Assembly: GCF_006442975.2 (NCBI RefSeq)
Contig: NZ_CP083954.1
Coordinates: forward strand, 1,619,501-1,683,500
Direction of reading: 5' to 3'
DNA: 64,000 bases
Source: Mesorhizobium sp. B2-1-1
GTDB taxonomy: Bacteria; Pseudomonadota; Alphaproteobacteria; Rhizobiales; Rhizobiaceae
The notes under the pieces are model-generated. The model searched no databases. It saw only the letters and a program-made list of their open reading frames with translations, and was not told the origin of the DNA. Position 1 is the first letter of the stretch; each line of letters starts with the position of its first letter. Positions 1-9,452 of the stretch are shown piece by piece. Both the position numbers and the translations under genes were made by a program.

Positions 1-127
1 GTCCGGCCAGCGCCAGCGTCTCGCCGGGCCCGATTTCGAAGGAAACGTCGTCGACCGCGGTAACCGTCTTGCCGCCACGGCGGTAATGCCTGGTAAGATT
101 GGAAACCGCCAGCACAGGGGCGCTCAT
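1..127 (-). CDS. ABC transporter ATP-binding protein, DppF/OppF type (partial, N-terminus)
   Basis: Reading the minus strand from the ATG at 127 gives an open frame to the window edge that starts MSAPVLAVSNLTRHY and continues with a VDDVSFEIGPGE segment. This is the usual opening of the second nucleotide-binding subunit of peptide-type ABC importers; Walker A would lie just beyond the edge. The start is 4 bases after the stop of the first ATPase gene, so it is the last visible gene of the operon that begins at 4644. About 42 residues are visible, so the assignment rests on the opening sequence and its position. The substrate cannot be told from this fragment. Confidence 0.75.
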   Translation of the reverse strand, partial: MSAPVLAVSNLTRHYRRGGKTVTAVDDVSFEIGPGETLALAG

Positions 128-131
128 GCCA

Positions 132-962
132 TCATACCGTGGTGCAGCGGTTCGGCGTCGAGGCCGATAGGGCCTCGAGCAGCGCGCGCGTGTAGGCTTC
201 AGTTGGCGCACCGACGATCTGCTGCGTGGCGCCAAGTTCGATCAATTCGCCATCCCGGAACACGGCAATGCGGTCGGCAAGCTCGGCGGCCAGCGCGATG
301 TCGTGACTGATGAACAGCAGCGTCATGCCGTCTTCTGTCGCCAGCCGCCGGATCAGTGCGACGATCTCGGCCTGCACGATGGTGTCGAGCGCGCTGGTCG
401 CCTCGTCGGCGATCAAAAGTCTCGGGCCGGCTGCGATCGCGGCTGCAATCGCCACACGCTGCTTCTGACCGCCGGACAGCTGATGCGGATAGGCGCGCAG
501 GGCGGAGTCCGGGTCGGGCAGACGGACGCGTTCGAGCAGATCCTTCGCCTTGGCGTATGCCTGAGGCCATGTGAGACCGAGATGGGTTCGGGAGACTTCG
601 GCGATCTGTTTGCCGACGGTCATGACAGGATCGAGGCTGGCGGACGGGTCTTGAAAGATGAAGCCGATATCGCGGCCGAGGAGGGGTGCCTTTTCGAGAA
701 AACGGGAAGGTAGGCGTTCTGCCTTGGCACCCAACATCGACGGTCGCAAAACCCAATCGATACGTCCGTCAATCCTGGCGCTCGCCGGCAACAACCCCGC
801 AATCGCCAAAGCCAGCGTACTTTTGCCCGAACCGCTTTCGCCGATGACGGCCAGCCGCTCGCCAGCCTTGATGTCGAGGCTGATGTCCCTCAGCGCCACC
901 ACCTCGCCGTCGTCACGGCGGTAGGTCACCGCGAGGTTGCGGATCGAAGCCAGCGCGGTCAC
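132..962 (-). CDS. ABC transporter ATP-binding protein, DppD/OppD type
   Basis: This is a 276-residue cytoplasmic ATPase subunit of a peptide/nickel-type importer. Walker A is GESGSGKST at residues 41-49, the Q-loop lies in FIFQDPSASLDP near 101-112, the signature is LSGGQKQR at 162-169, and Walker B with the catalytic glutamate is LLIADEATSALD from 182. It is shorter than many DppD proteins (about 320 residues) and lacks most of the usual C-terminal oligopeptide extension. The start overlaps the stop of the upstream permease by 4 bases (ATGA), which points to translational coupling. It should pair with the truncated ATPase at 1-127. The substrate class is inferred from family only. Confidence 0.9.
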   Translation of the reverse strand: MTALASIRNLAVTYRRDDGEVVALRDISLDIKAGERLAVIGESGSGKSTLALAIAGLLPASARIDGRIDWVLRPSMLGAKAERLPSRFLEKAPLLGRDIGFIFQDPSASLDPVMTVGKQIAEVSRTHLGLTWPQAYAKAKDLLERVRLPDPDSALRAYPHQLSGGQKQRVAIAAAIAAGPRLLIADEATSALDTIVQAEIVALIRRLATEDGMTLLFISHDIALAAELADRIAVFRDGELIELGATQQIVGAPTEAYTRALLEALSASTPNRCTTV

Positions 963-1789
963 GACAGGCCTCTTCTGACCGCCGTGGTTTCAACGATGCC
1001 TTCACCGGCGAGATAGACGCCGAGCACCGTCAGGACCAGCGCTATGCCGGGCGCGATCGACAGGAAGGGCGCGGTGCGCAGCACCGCGCGGCCCTCCGCT
1101 ATCATGCCGCCCCAGGTGACCCGATTGGGGTCGCCAAGGCCGAGGAAGGACAAAGCCGCCTCGGTGAGGATCGCCGCTGCCACGATCACCGAGGACAGCG
1201 CCAACACCGGCGGCAAGGCATTGGGCAGCACCTCGCGAAAGGCGATTTCCAGCGGATGCATGCCGATGACGCGCGCGCCGGCGACGTAGTCGCGCTCGCG
1301 GATCGACAGCACTTCCGCGCGGGCCACGCGCGCGGGCCCGGTCCAGGTGCCGAGCGCTATTGCCGCCACGACGACGCCGATCGAAGGGCCGACCACGCTG
1401 ACGAAGGCCAGAGCGAGCAAAAAGCCCGGCACGGTCTGGAAGGCATCGGTGACGCGCATCAGCACCTCGTCGGTGAGGCCGCCGGCAAACCCGGCCACCG
1501 TGCCCACCACGGAGCCGATGGCCAGTGCGGCGGCCGCTGCCGCAAGGCCGACGGCAAGCGACGTGCGGGCGCCGTGGAAAAGCTCGGCCAGCACGTCGCG
1601 GCCGAGGCGATCCGTGCCGAGCGGCAGCGACCAGTCCTGGAAGGGCGGCAGCAGCGCCGGGCCGGCGATGGCTTGCGGGTCGCCCGGAAACAGCAGCGGC
1701 GCCGACAGGGCCATGGCGCACAATGCCGCCAGGAGTATGGCGCCGGCGACCGCCTCCGGCGTGCGCAGAAAGCGGCGGAGCGTGCTCAT
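959..1789 (-). CDS. ABC transporter permease, DppC type
   Basis: A 276-residue inner-membrane permease of the binding-protein-dependent transport family. An N-terminal hydrophobic segment (about residues 15-35) is followed by the DppC-type periplasmic stretch with GTDRLGRDV, which is conserved in this subfamily, then several membrane segments. The cytoplasmic coupling (EAA-type) loop is visible as RERDYVAGARVIGMHPLEI. Both ends overlap the neighbouring genes by 4 bases, so it is translated in a tight operon with the DppB-type permease upstream and the ATPase downstream. It should form the channel together with the 1786-2772 product. Confidence 0.9.
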   Translation of the reverse strand: MSTLRRFLRTPEAVAGAILLAALCAMALSAPLLFPGDPQAIAGPALLPPFQDWSLPLGTDRLGRDVLAELFHGARTSLAVGLAAAAAALAIGSVVGTVAGFAGGLTDEVLMRVTDAFQTVPGFLLALAFVSVVGPSIGVVVAAIALGTWTGPARVARAEVLSIRERDYVAGARVIGMHPLEIAFREVLPNALPPVLALSSVIVAAAILTEAALSFLGLGDPNRVTWGGMIAEGRAVLRTAPFLSIAPGIALVLTVLGVYLAGEGIVETTAVRRGLS

Positions 1790-2772
1790 GTGCCGGCCTC
1801 GCTGGCGCCGACGCGCGGGTCGAGAAAGGCATAGGCGACATCGACGAGAAGATTGATGACGATGACCAGGACGGCGCTGACGAGAATGATGCCGAGCAGC
1901 AAGGGCGTGTCGCGCGCGGCCACTGCCTCCTGCGCCAGCCGACCCAGACCGGGCACGGCAAAGACACTCTCGATGACGACGCTACCGCCCAGCATCTGCG
2001 CCGACTGCAGGCCGAGCATCGTGACCAATGGCAGCAGCGCATTGCGGGCGACATGGGCAAGCACGATGCGGGGGCGCGACAAGCCCCTGGCGCGGGCGGC
2101 CAGCACAAAATCCTGCCGCCAGACCTCGGTCATGCCGGCACGCATCATCCGCAAATAGAGCGCCAGGTAGATGAAGCCGAGGGCTGAGACCGGCAGGACG
2201 AGATGGATGGCGATGTCGGCGGCGCGGTCGAGGCCGGCCTTGCCGGAGGCGATGGTCTCGATGCCGCCGATCGGCAGCCAGCGCAGGTCGACAGCGAAGA
2301 CGACGATCAGCACCAGGCCGAGCCAGAAACCCGGCACCGCGTAGAGCGCCAGCGAACCGATGGAGAGAAAACGGTCGCGAAAACTGCCCGGCCTGGCGCC
2401 GGCATAGATGCCCAGCGCCGAGCCGAGGCCGAAGGAAAGCGCGGTGGCGCTGCCCATCAACCACAGCGTGGTCGGCAGGCGCTCGAGGATCACGTCGCGG
2501 ATCGGCCGCGAAAAGGTGACGGACTGGCCGAGATCGAGATGCAGCAGCGCCCAGAGATAGTTGGCGAGCCGCGTCAGCTCCGACTGGTCGAGGCCCCAGC
2601 GATGGCGCAACAGCTCGATCATGCCGGCATCGCCGCCGGTAGAGACGATATAGGCATCGACCGCGTCGCCCGGGGCGGCCTCGAGCAGCAGGAACGTGCC
2701 GATGACGACGATCAAAAGCACGAAGATGCTGCCGACGAGGCGACGGCGGAGGAGCGCGAGGGCGCGGTTCAT
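1786..2772 (-). CDS. ABC transporter permease, DppB type
   Basis: A 328-residue inner-membrane permease. The first membrane segment (residues about 12-32) precedes the DppB-type periplasmic region, and the coupling loop is visible as [21 protein letters not shown]. It is the first membrane component of the operon. It lies 258 bases downstream of the binding-protein gene, and that gap holds a large palindromic repeat. The start ATG at 2772 is at the ORF limit and gives the usual N-terminus of the family. With the DppC-type protein it should form the transmembrane channel for peptides or a related substrate. Confidence 0.9.
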   Translation of the reverse strand: MNRALALLRRRLVGSIFVLLIVVIGTFLLLEAAPGDAVDAYIVSTGGDAGMIELLRHRWGLDQSELTRLANYLWALLHLDLGQSVTFSRPIRDVILERLPTTLWLMGSATALSFGLGSALGIYAGARPGSFRDRFLSIGSLALYAVPGFWLGLVLIVVFAVDLRWLPIGGIETIASGKAGLDRAADIAIHLVLPVSALGFIYLALYLRMMRAGMTEVWRQDFVLAARARGLSRPRIVLAHVARNALLPLVTMLGLQSAQMLGGSVVIESVFAVPGLGRLAQEAVAARDTPLLLGIILVSAVLVIVINLLVDVAYAFLDPRVGASEAGT

Positions 2773-2821
2773 GCGGCCCTCGATGGGTTGGCGATACGTT
2801 GGTTAGGACCGCGCCTGGGCA

Positions 2822-2974
2822 CCCCCCTCTGTCCTGCCGGACATCTCCCCCACAAGGGGGGAGATTGGCTGTCATTTTTGGCTTCGCCAATCCCCAACGT
2901 CGGAAAATTCGCGGGACAGACAAGTTGCCAATCTCCCCCCTTGAGGGGGAGATGTCCGGCAGGACAGAGGGGGG
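2822..2974. repeat. Large inverted repeat (palindromic intergenic element)
   Basis: Two 48-base arms, 2822-2869 and 2927-2974, are reverse complements of each other with one mismatch, separated by 57 bases. Each arm also holds its own small hairpin of C-run and G-run (CTCCCCC/GGGGGAG type). Outer ends read CCCCCCTCTGTCCTGCC. A 17-base piece of the right arm recurs at 36394-36410, and related elements occur at 30325-30503 and 37214-37323, so this is a dispersed family. It sits between the binding-protein gene and the first permease gene, where it could stabilise or terminate the binding-protein transcript. Confidence 0.9.
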
Positions 2975-3030
2975 CCTCGTAGAACTCAACGCCTACGATG
3001 ATTTCGCGAACGTTCATCCGCGAAATACTG

Positions 3031-4644
3031 TCACGATTCCAGATATGTGTCCGCCCAGTTCGATACCGCCCAGCGCGGATTGTTGGCGATGTTGCCGACC
3101 GTGTCGCGGGCGACGCTGATGAAGCTCCATTCGGCGACATTGATCAGCGGCAGGTCGGCGGCCACCTCTTTCTGGAACTCCTTGTAGAGATCGGTGCGGG
3201 CCGATGCATCGAGCGTCTCGGACGCCTTGGCGATGAGCGCGTCCAGCGCATCGTTCTTGTAGCCGCCCTGGTTGGAGAACGGCACGCCGTCCGGAATGCC
3301 GCTCTGCACCAGGATGGTGGTCGAGATCGCCGGGTCGCCGCGGAACACCGGCGGGCCGACGGCGAGGTCGAAAGCGTGGTCGGTGTAGACGGCCTTGATA
3401 TGCGCGGCGGAATCGTTGTTGACGAGCTCGGCGTCGATGCCGATGGCGGCGAGCGCCTGGCGCAGATAGTCGCCGAACTGCTTGGTTTCGTTGAAATAGG
3501 GAGCCGGCAACAGTTTCAGCGAAAAGCGCTTGCCGTCGGCGCCCTTCTTGTAACCCGCCTCGTCGAGCAGCGCATTGGCCTTGGCGACGTCGAAGGCATA
3601 GGTCGGGACGTCGGCGGTATAGAACTGCGGGTCGTTCTTCGGCACCGGGCCGGTGGCGGTGGCGGCATAGCCGAGGAACACCGTCTTGACGACGAAATCC
3701 TTGTCGATGGCATGCGCGATCGCCTGGCGCACCTTCAGGTCGGCGAGCTCCTTGCGACGATGATTGATCTCGACGACGAGTTGGTAGGTCAGCCCCTCAT
3801 AGCCCTTGGTGATCACCTTCAGGCCCGGCACTTTCGAGATGCGGTCAAGATCGGCCAGCGGCACGGCGGAGAAGGCGGCGAGCTGGATCTCTCCTGCTTC
3901 CAGCGCGCTCGCCGCCGAAGTGCGGTCGGGCAACACCTGGTAGATGATCTCATCGAGATAGGGCTCGCCCTTGCCCCAATAATCCGTGTTCTTCGTCAGC
4001 CGGTAGTATTGGCCGGCCTTGTATTCGGCGAACTTGAACGGGCCGGTGCCGATGGGCGCGTTGTTGGCCGGGTTGTCCTCGATCTTGCCAACTTCGTAAA
4101 CGTGCTTCGGCACCACGCTGCTCAGCGCCGGCAGAGCGTTGCGGATCAGCTGGAAGGGCGTCGGCTTGGCGAATTTGAACACGGCGGTCAATTCATCAGG
4201 GGTATCTACCGCGGCCAGATCCTTGAACACGGTGCGGCCGAGATTCTGCAGCGGCTTCCAGATCTGCAGCGCCGAGAAGGCGACATCGGCCGAGGTAAAC
4301 GGCTTGCCGTCATGCCATTTGACCCCTTCGCGCAGTTTGAAGGTCGCCGACAGCCCGTCGGCGGCGCCTTCCCAACTGACCGCCAGGCGTGGTGCAAGCC
4401 CGTCCTTGCCATCGAAGGAGGCTTCGGCCAGCGTTTCGACGATCTTGCTGGAGATGAAGAAGACGCCATTCGAGGCGACGATGGCCGGGTTGAGGTTGCG
4501 CGGCTCGGAATCGGCGGCGAGCACCAGGCGGCCACCCTTCTTCGGCGTCTGCGCCCAGCTCAAGGCCGGCATCGCGGTGGAGGCCAGAAGCACGGCAGAG
4601 CCCGCAAGCACCGTGCGGCGTGAAATCCTGAACTCCGACATCAT
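3031..4644 (-). CDS. ABC transporter substrate-binding protein, family 5 (peptide type)
   Basis: A 537-residue periplasmic binding protein. The N-terminus has a twin-arginine-like signal (SRRTVLAG at about 9-16) followed by a hydrophobic stretch and a likely cleavage after SWA, so export is probably by Tat. The family-5 landmarks are present: [17 protein letters not shown] at the mature N-terminus, and the block [18 protein letters not shown]. It captures the ligand for the permeases at 959-2772. It is the first gene of the operon. The next strand-opposite gene (5009) is an M24 metallopeptidase, which fits a peptide or amino-acid derivative as ligand, but this is inference. A second ATG lies at 4641. 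Confidence 0.9.
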   Translation of the reverse strand: MMSEFRISRRTVLAGSAVLLASTAMPALSWAQTPKKGGRLVLAADSEPRNLNPAIVASNGVFFISSKIVETLAEASFDGKDGLAPRLAVSWEGAADGLSATFKLREGVKWHDGKPFTSADVAFSALQIWKPLQNLGRTVFKDLAAVDTPDELTAVFKFAKPTPFQLIRNALPALSSVVPKHVYEVGKIEDNPANNAPIGTGPFKFAEYKAGQYYRLTKNTDYWGKGEPYLDEIIYQVLPDRTSAASALEAGEIQLAAFSAVPLADLDRISKVPGLKVITKGYEGLTYQLVVEINHRRKELADLKVRQAIAHAIDKDFVVKTVFLGYAATATGPVPKNDPQFYTADVPTYAFDVAKANALLDEAGYKKGADGKRFSLKLLPAPYFNETKQFGDYLRQALAAIGIDAELVNNDSAAHIKAVYTDHAFDLAVGPPVFRGDPAISTTILVQSGIPDGVPFSNQGGYKNDALDALIAKASETLDASARTDLYKEFQKEVAADLPLINVAEWSFISVARDTVGNIANNPRWAVSNWADTYLES

Positions 4645-5008
4645 CCTATTCCCCCTCTATCTCATATCTTGCACGGAGGCCTTTCGGGCGTTTCCATGCA
4701 CGTTTGATTATGGGCCTTGCCGTGGCTTTCGCCAGAGACGGAATTGGCGCATCGTGGCGTGGCTTTGAAATTTTTGTTCGCTGGACCAGTTACGGGAGAG
4801 TGGTCGATAAACCTGACTTGGTAAGACCAGGTCATCCGATGCACCTCACATTATCGGCACCGGCGACGGCCATTCAGCTGGGCGAGCCTGTTTCTGGCTG
4901 GACCAGATGGGCGAAAATGGTGCAGATTTGACCCGAAGTCGGAAGACCTAACGGGATCGGGCATCCGGCGGTCCAGCCGATCCGCGCGGACATTCAGGGA
5001 GAGAGACA
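4645..5008. other. Divergent intergenic region between binding-protein gene and M24 peptidase gene
   Basis: These 364 bases hold the control region of two divergent genes. I see no convincing gene. A FadR-type half-palindrome (see 4818-4830) lies in the middle and a GGGAGAG ribosome site precedes the ATG at 5009. On the other strand a G-rich ribosome site precedes the ATG at 4644. CTGGACCAG-like words recur near 4791 and 4899. Confidence 0.6.
4818..4830. promoter_or_regulatory. Candidate FadR/FCD-type GntR operator
   Basis: The sequence TTGGTAAGACCAG has the TGGT-N3-ACCA core at 4819-4829 that is typical of operators for GntR regulators with FCD domains (PdhR, LldR and FadR sites share it). 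It lies between two divergent genes, 174 bases from the peptidase start and 189 from the other operon's start. No GntR gene is adjacent, so the cognate regulator is unknown. The same core occurs near 10.17, 10.35 and 26.90 kb. Confidence 0.5.
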
Positions 5009-6196
5009 ATGAACATAGCTCCGGGGAAGAGTGCCGTCGGCGACATCCCATTCGACCACGCCAGGGTCGATGGCCTGATGGAAGAGGCTGATATCGACGT
5101 CCTGCTCGCGACATCCAAGCACAACACCCAATATCTGCTCGGCGGCTACAAGTTCATCTTCTTCGCCGCCATGGATGCGATCGGCCACAGCCGGTACCTG
5201 CCGATCGTGATCTACGAAAAAGGCGGACCGGACCACGCCGCCTATATCGGCAACCGCATGGAGGGTGGCGAACACCAGAACCACCCGTTCTGGACGCCGA
5301 CGCTGCATGCCGCCTGCTGGGGCACGCTCGATGCCGCCAATCTCGCTGTCGAGCATGTGCGCAAGATCGGCAAGGGCGACGCTCGCATCGGCATCGAGCC
5401 GGGTTTCCTGCCGTCGGACGCCTATGCCCTGATCCGCAAAGCGCTCCCCGACGCCAAGCTGGTCGATGCCACCGACATGCTGGAGCGCATGCGCGCCATC
5501 AAGACCGAGGCCGAGCTGGAGAAACTGCGGATCGCCTCCGAACTGATCACCGATTCCATGCTGGCCACCATCCAATGGGCGCGCGAAGGCACGACCAAGA
5601 GCGAGATGATCGAACAGCTTCGCCGCGAGGAGACCAATCGCGGCGCGCATTTCGAATATTGCCTGCTGACGCTGGGCTCCAGCCACAACCGCGCGGCGTC
5701 GCCGCAGGCGTGGAAAAAGGGTGAAGTGCTGTCGATCGATTCCGGCGGCAATTATCATGGCTATATCGGCGACCTCTGCCGCATGGGGGTTCTCGGAGAC
5801 CCGGATGCCGAGCTGGAGGACCTGCTGGCCGAAGTCGAGGCGGTGCAGCAGGCGGCGTTCTCGAAGGTAAAGGCGGGTACGCTGGGTGGTGACATGATTT
5901 CCCATGCCGAAGGCGTGCTGAAAAAATCCAAGGTCGCGCCCTACACGGATTTCTTCGCTCACGGCATGGGGCTGATCACGCATGAGGCGCCGTTCCTGAT
6001 GACCAACCATCCGGTGACCTATGAAGGCACCTATGCGGGCAAGCCGCTGGAGAGGAACATGGTGCTATCGGTGGAGACGACCATGCTTCACCCGACGCGC
6101 GGCTTCATCAAGCTGGAGGATACGGTGGCGGTTACCGATACCGGCTATGTGATGTTCGGGGATCGGGGTCGGGCATGGAACCGGGGTGGCATGTAA
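5009..6196 (+). CDS. M24 family metallopeptidase (Xaa-Pro aminopeptidase / creatinase fold)
   Basis: A 395-residue cytoplasmic protein with an N-terminal creatinase-like domain (about 15-150) and a C-terminal pita-bread domain (about 165-385). The five expected metal ligands are visible: D244 in SIDSGG, D255 in IGDLCR, H318 in AHGMG, E356 in SVETT and E370 in KLEDT, so a dinuclear-metal hydrolase is likely. The family cleaves Xaa-Pro peptides or, in relatives, creatine or dimethylsulfoniopropionate. A ribosome site GGGAGAG precedes the start. It is divergent from the peptide-type ABC operon, so it may process what that system imports. The exact substrate is unknown. Confidence 0.88.
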   Translation: MNIAPGKSAVGDIPFDHARVDGLMEEADIDVLLATSKHNTQYLLGGYKFIFFAAMDAIGHSRYLPIVIYEKGGPDHAAYIGNRMEGGEHQNHPFWTPTLHAACWGTLDAANLAVEHVRKIGKGDARIGIEPGFLPSDAYALIRKALPDAKLVDATDMLERMRAIKTEAELEKLRIASELITDSMLATIQWAREGTTKSEMIEQLRREETNRGAHFEYCLLTLGSSHNRAASPQAWKKGEVLSIDSGGNYHGYIGDLCRMGVLGDPDAELEDLLAEVEAVQQAAFSKVKAGTLGGDMISHAEGVLKKSKVAPYTDFFAHGMGLITHEAPFLMTNHPVTYEGTYAGKPLERNMVLSVETTMLHPTRGFIKLEDTVAVTDTGYVMFGDRGRAWNRGGM

Positions 6197-6236
6197 CCTG
6201 CCACGTTACAAATGAGCGTGCCGGTCTCGATTGTCT

Positions 6237-6279
6237 CTAAGGCGCGTCGCGTCGAAACGAATTCATGCGCGGCGCTTTG
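6237..6279. repeat. Imperfect hairpin repeat between convergent genes
   Basis: AAGGCGC and GCGCTTT-type arms surround a loop with TCGAAACGAATTCATG. The stem is imperfect and has a bulge. Hairpins of this kind (GCGCGTCGCG... arms) are frequent in rhizobial intergenic DNA. Here it lies downstream of the M24 gene, where it may help termination. There is no T-run. Confidence 0.35.
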
Positions 6280-6319
6280 CCGTTGCCGCTAAACAGAAGT
6301 CACTTTTGCGCGACAGGCA

Positions 6320-6793
6320 CTAAACCATTCCAGTGCAGACGACTTCCAATCTTCCGTCGATCGTCTGGGTGCAGCATATGGTAAGCCCCTCGGATGCGGA
6401 GACGACGGCGCAATCGGATGCAAACGTTGACGCCCACGGACTGCCGGACTTGGCGTTGCGATGGAACCAGGAGAGTTGGCTCTGAAGCCCGGCCATGATC
6501 ATAAGCAGGGCATTGATGTCACGTTGATCCGGCGAGGGCGGTGTAAAAGCGATCTTGACCAGCGGATGCTTATGGTCTTTGCAGTTGACCGTCCGTACCT
6601 GCTCGACCGTCTGGATCAAGCTCAGCGGCACGGGTATCCAGGATTCGCAGGACAAATCGGTCGAAAAGAGAAGCGTTGACGGGTCGGCGTCGTTGGCCTT
6701 GACAATACCGCCAACCGTCATGGCCGGGTTGCCATCCGGCAGGCTGCCCGTTGCGAGCTTTTCCACGAATTCCTGGGGACTGAAACGCGTCAT
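6320..6793 (-). CDS. Hypothetical protein, 157 aa
   Basis: A 157-residue protein that I do not recognise. It has no signal peptide and no membrane segment; it looks soluble and cytoplasmic. Visible features are a proline-rich stretch FTPPSPDQRD near the middle, a short leucine/methionine-rich segment after it, and several cysteines, including a CC pair near the C-terminus. It lies between the M24 peptidase (convergent) and the cupin gene (same strand, 48 bases upstream). The ribosome site is a weak AGAGAG. Its base composition and residue use look less extreme than its neighbours. It may be a recent arrival or a fast-evolving gene. Confidence 0.6.
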   Translation of the reverse strand: MTRFSPQEFVEKLATGSLPDGNPAMTVGGIVKANDADPSTLLFSTDLSCESWIPVPLSLIQTVEQVRTVNCKDHKHPLVKIAFTPPSPDQRDINALLMIMAGLQSQLSWFHRNAKSGSPWASTFASDCAVVSASEGLTICCTQTIDGRLEVVCTGMV

Positions 6794-6841
6794 CGCTTCT
6801 CTCTCAAGGAGGCATGCTGGATAGCATATCGGAAGGGCGCC

Positions 6842-7282
6842 TCAAAGTCGCGAGGGAGGGGAGTTCCCGGCCGGCAGCAACCTGAAATCCGGCAGTTCGC
6901 GCAATCCCAGTTCCGGCCCTGCCGGCGAATAGACGACGAACAGCTGCATCGGCCCGTCGCCGGTGTTGAGCGTCGAGTGGAAGCGGCTCTCCGGCACGTA
7001 AATGGTGCAGCCGGGGCCGACCTTCTCGACCACCGGATTGCCTTGCTCGTCCTCGACCATCTGCTCGCCATGGCCCGAAATGACAAAGATGATTTCTTCC
7101 GCGCCCGGATGGTTATGACGGGTATGGCCCTTGCCGGAAGGCAGGTCGACGACGCCGCCGGAAAAGCGGGTCGCGCCGTTCACTTCCGGAGCGACCGTCA
7201 GCGACAATTTTCCCCAGTCGAATCCGAAGGCGCTGACATCCTTCGGGTAGACGAACACCTTGCTCTTGTCGGTCATTCTCAT
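6842..7282 (-). CDS. Cupin-domain protein, third gene of the Tm-1-like operon
   Basis: A single-domain cupin of 146 residues. The metal-binding motif 1 is visible as [11 protein letters not shown] and motif 2 as the histidine in [11 protein letters not shown], so a 3-His/1-Glu metal site is likely. The start ATG at 7282 overlaps the stop of the upstream gene (ATGA, 7279-7282), which indicates translational coupling; a second ATG two codons later is possible. A longer open frame extends upstream to 7543 but overlaps the coupled gene and is a shadow. Cupins of this size are sugar-phosphate isomerases, small-molecule sensors or dioxygenases. The operon partners suggest a role with the Tm-1-like pair, but the reaction is unknown. 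Confidence 0.85.
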   Translation of the reverse strand: MRMTDKSKVFVYPKDVSAFGFDWGKLSLTVAPEVNGATRFSGGVVDLPSGKGHTRHNHPGAEEIIFVISGHGEQMVEDEQGNPVVEKVGPGCTIYVPESRFHSTLNTGDGPMQLFVVYSPAGPELGLRELPDFRLLPAGNSPPSRL

Positions 7283-8148
7283 GATCCCTTCTTTTTCTTC
7301 GTGGTCGTCTTCAGGCCGCCAAGCGTAACGGCCTTGAAATCGGCGGTCTGCCGGGCGATCGCCGCTTCCGCCGGCAGCCGCTCCATCGAGCTCGCGCCAT
7401 AAAAGCCGTGCAGGCCCTTGCAGCGTTCGAGGATGTAGCGGGCGTCGTCCGGCATCGAGATCGGTCCGCCATGGCAAAGCAGGATGACATCCTTGCGCAC
7501 CGAACGGGCCGCTTCGGCGATCGCGTCGATGGCGACCACGCAATCGTCGAGCGACTTGGCAGAGGTGGCGCCGATCGAGCCCCCCGTCGTCACGCCCATA
7601 TGAGCCACGACGATATCGGCGCCGGCCCTGGTCATGGCGCGCGCCTCGTCCGGGTTGAAGACATAGGGCGTGGTCAGAAGGTCGAGCTTGCGGGCTTCGG
7701 CGATCATGTCGACCTCGAGCCCAAAACCCATGCCGGTCTCCTCGAAGCTCTGTCGCATGCTGCCGTCGAACAGGCCGATGGTGGGGAAATTCTGCACCCC
7801 GGAAAAACCCATCGTCTTCAGCTCGGAGAGCAGCAGCGGCATGATGACGAACGGATCGGTGCCGTTGACGCCGGCCAGCACCGGCGTCTTCCTGACCACC
7901 GGCAGCACCTCGTAGGCCATCTCCTTGACGATCTCATTGGCATTGCCATAGGCGAGCAGGCCCGCGGCCGAACCGCGACCGGCCATGCGGTAGCGGCCGG
8001 AATTGTAGATGATGATGAGGTCGATGCCGCCGGCCTCTTCGGCCTTGGCCGACAGGCCGGTGCCAGCGCCGCCGCCGACGATCGGCACGCCCTTGTCGAT
8101 CATCCCCCTGAATTTCTTCAGTATGTCCTTGCGCGGTATTGCCGGCAT
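7279..8148 (-). CDS. Phosphoenolpyruvate hydrolase-like TIM-barrel protein (Tm-1 C-terminal domain homologue)
   Basis: A 289-residue soluble protein of the family annotated as phosphoenolpyruvate hydrolase-like TIM-barrel. Conserved stretches are [42 protein letters not shown] and [13 protein letters not shown], and the C-terminal [11 protein letters not shown] block. The ATG at 8148 is chosen because the family begins close to this point; an upstream ATG at 8217 would overlap the previous gene. It lies 10 bases after the Tm-1-like ATP-binding gene. In the tomato resistance protein Tm-1 a domain of this fold follows the ATP-binding-like domain in one polypeptide. No physiological substrate is established, and the hydrolase name is a database label. 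Confidence 0.85.
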   Translation of the reverse strand: MPAIPRKDILKKFRGMIDKGVPIVGGGAGTGLSAKAEEAGGIDLIIIYNSGRYRMAGRGSAAGLLAYGNANEIVKEMAYEVLPVVRKTPVLAGVNGTDPFVIMPLLLSELKTMGFSGVQNFPTIGLFDGSMRQSFEETGMGFGLEVDMIAEARKLDLLTTPYVFNPDEARAMTRAGADIVVAHMGVTTGGSIGATSAKSLDDCVVAIDAIAEAARSVRKDVILLCHGGPISMPDDARYILERCKGLHGFYGASSMERLPAEAAIARQTADFKAVTLGGLKTTTKKKKGS

Positions 8149-8158
8149 GTCTTGGATC

Positions 8159-9355
8159 TCACTGTCTGGCGATTTCGAGGAAAGCCGCGACCGCGGCCTT
8201 GGCGAATCGGGGATCATTGATGTGCAGCGGCAGGCGTGTCAGCCGGCGCGTCGCGTTCGGCTTAATCGTGCGCTCAATGGCTTCGAACAGGGCGGCATCG
8301 GCTTGCGGGTCGAAGAAGGCGCCGCCTTCGATGTCGAGCGCCGAGACGCCTTTCTCCGGGACAAGGAAATGCACGGGCCCCTTGCAGCGGGCGAGCCTTG
8401 TGCCGATCCACTCGCCGATCTTGCGGCATTCCTGCGCCGTCGTGCGCATCAGCGTGACGTTCGGGTTGTGCTCGTAGAACAGCCGCCCGCGATAATGGTC
8501 CGGAATGGTCGCAGGCGCCCAGAAATTGACCATGTCGAGCGCGCCGACCGAGCCGACATAAGGCAGGCCGGTGCGGGCAACGGCACCGAAACGATCCTCC
8601 GTCGCCGGCAGCACGCCGCCGAACAGGAGATCGCAGACCTCAGTGGTGGTGATGTCGATGGCGCCGGACAGCAGGCCGCTGTCGGCCAGTTTTTCCATGC
8701 TGCGGCCGCCGGTGCCGGTGGCGTGAAAGACCATGCAGTCATAGGTCGAACGGAGCTGATCCGCGATTGCCGTCACGCAGGGCGTGGTGACGCCGAACAT
8801 GGTGAGGCCGATCGACGGCTTGCCCTCGGGCGGCGGCGGCGGTCCGGCGGCCATGCCCGATATCGCCTGGGCCGCATTGTGCAGAACGACACGCGAGAGC
8901 TGGTTCAGCCCGGCCATGTCGGTCACCGACGGCATCATGATGATGTCCGAGATGTCGACATAGGGCGCGGTGTCGCCGGAAGCGAGCGTCGAAACCATGA
9001 TCTTGGGCAGGCCGAGCGGCAGCGTGCGCATGCCTGCGGTGATGATCGACGTGCCGCCGCCGCCGCCGATGCCGATCATGGCGGCAATGTCGTTTCGTGA
9101 TTGGGCAAAGCGAGCGAAGGCGATGCCCATGGCGGCGACCGCGGTGCCGCGGTCGTTGCCGGCGAGCACCGCGTCTCGCCCGCCGGGATGGTGGCCTGCC
9201 ACATCCTCAGCGGCAATGTCGACCGGCACGCTCGCGCCGCGCGTTCCGACGTCGACCCGGCAGACAGCGGCACCCGTGGCGGCGATCGCGTCGGCCAGGA
9301 AGGCGAGTTCCTCACCCTTGGTGTCCGCGGTGCCCACCACATAAATGCGCTTCAT
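8159..9355 (-). CDS. Tm-1-like ATP-binding domain protein (UPF0261)
   Basis: A 398-residue soluble protein. Landmarks are GTADTKGEE at the N-terminus (residues 8-16), a glycine-rich loop GIGGGGGTS near residue 95, [11 protein letters not shown] in the middle and GALDMVNFW later. These match the UPF0261 / Tm-1-like ATP-binding family. The start at 9355 has a strong AGAGGGAGG ribosome site; a longer frame from 9388 lacks this. It is the first gene of a three-gene operon with the TIM-barrel protein and a cupin, divergent from a TetR regulator. The bacterial function is not established. Only the plant fusion has a known role, binding tobamovirus replication protein. Confidence 0.88.
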   Translation of the reverse strand: MKRIYVVGTADTKGEELAFLADAIAATGAAVCRVDVGTRGASVPVDIAAEDVAGHHPGGRDAVLAGNDRGTAVAAMGIAFARFAQSRNDIAAMIGIGGGGGTSIITAGMRTLPLGLPKIMVSTLASGDTAPYVDISDIIMMPSVTDMAGLNQLSRVVLHNAAQAISGMAAGPPPPPEGKPSIGLTMFGVTTPCVTAIADQLRSTYDCMVFHATGTGGRSMEKLADSGLLSGAIDITTTEVCDLLFGGVLPATEDRFGAVARTGLPYVGSVGALDMVNFWAPATIPDHYRGRLFYEHNPNVTLMRTTAQECRKIGEWIGTRLARCKGPVHFLVPEKGVSALDIEGGAFFDPQADAALFEAIERTIKPNATRRLTRLPLHINDPRFAKAAVAAFLEIARQ

Positions 9356-9452
9356 CGATGCCTCCCTCTGCCGGTCCAAGTCACCCAAGGCTCAGTGCTC
9401 TACAGAGCGTCAACCTAGCCATTCCAAAAATGAGGAGGTCATTGTAATTTTT

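Noticed and set aside
2998..4623. Open frame of 541 codons on the plus strand opposite the family-5 binding-protein gene
   Set aside because: It is an antisense shadow: Arg/Gly/Asp-rich with no family words, while the minus strand gives an intact binding protein with signal peptide.
7283..7543. Upstream extension of the cupin frame by 87 codons
   Set aside because: It overlaps the TIM-barrel gene fully; the ATGA-coupled start at 7282 gives the normal cupin length.
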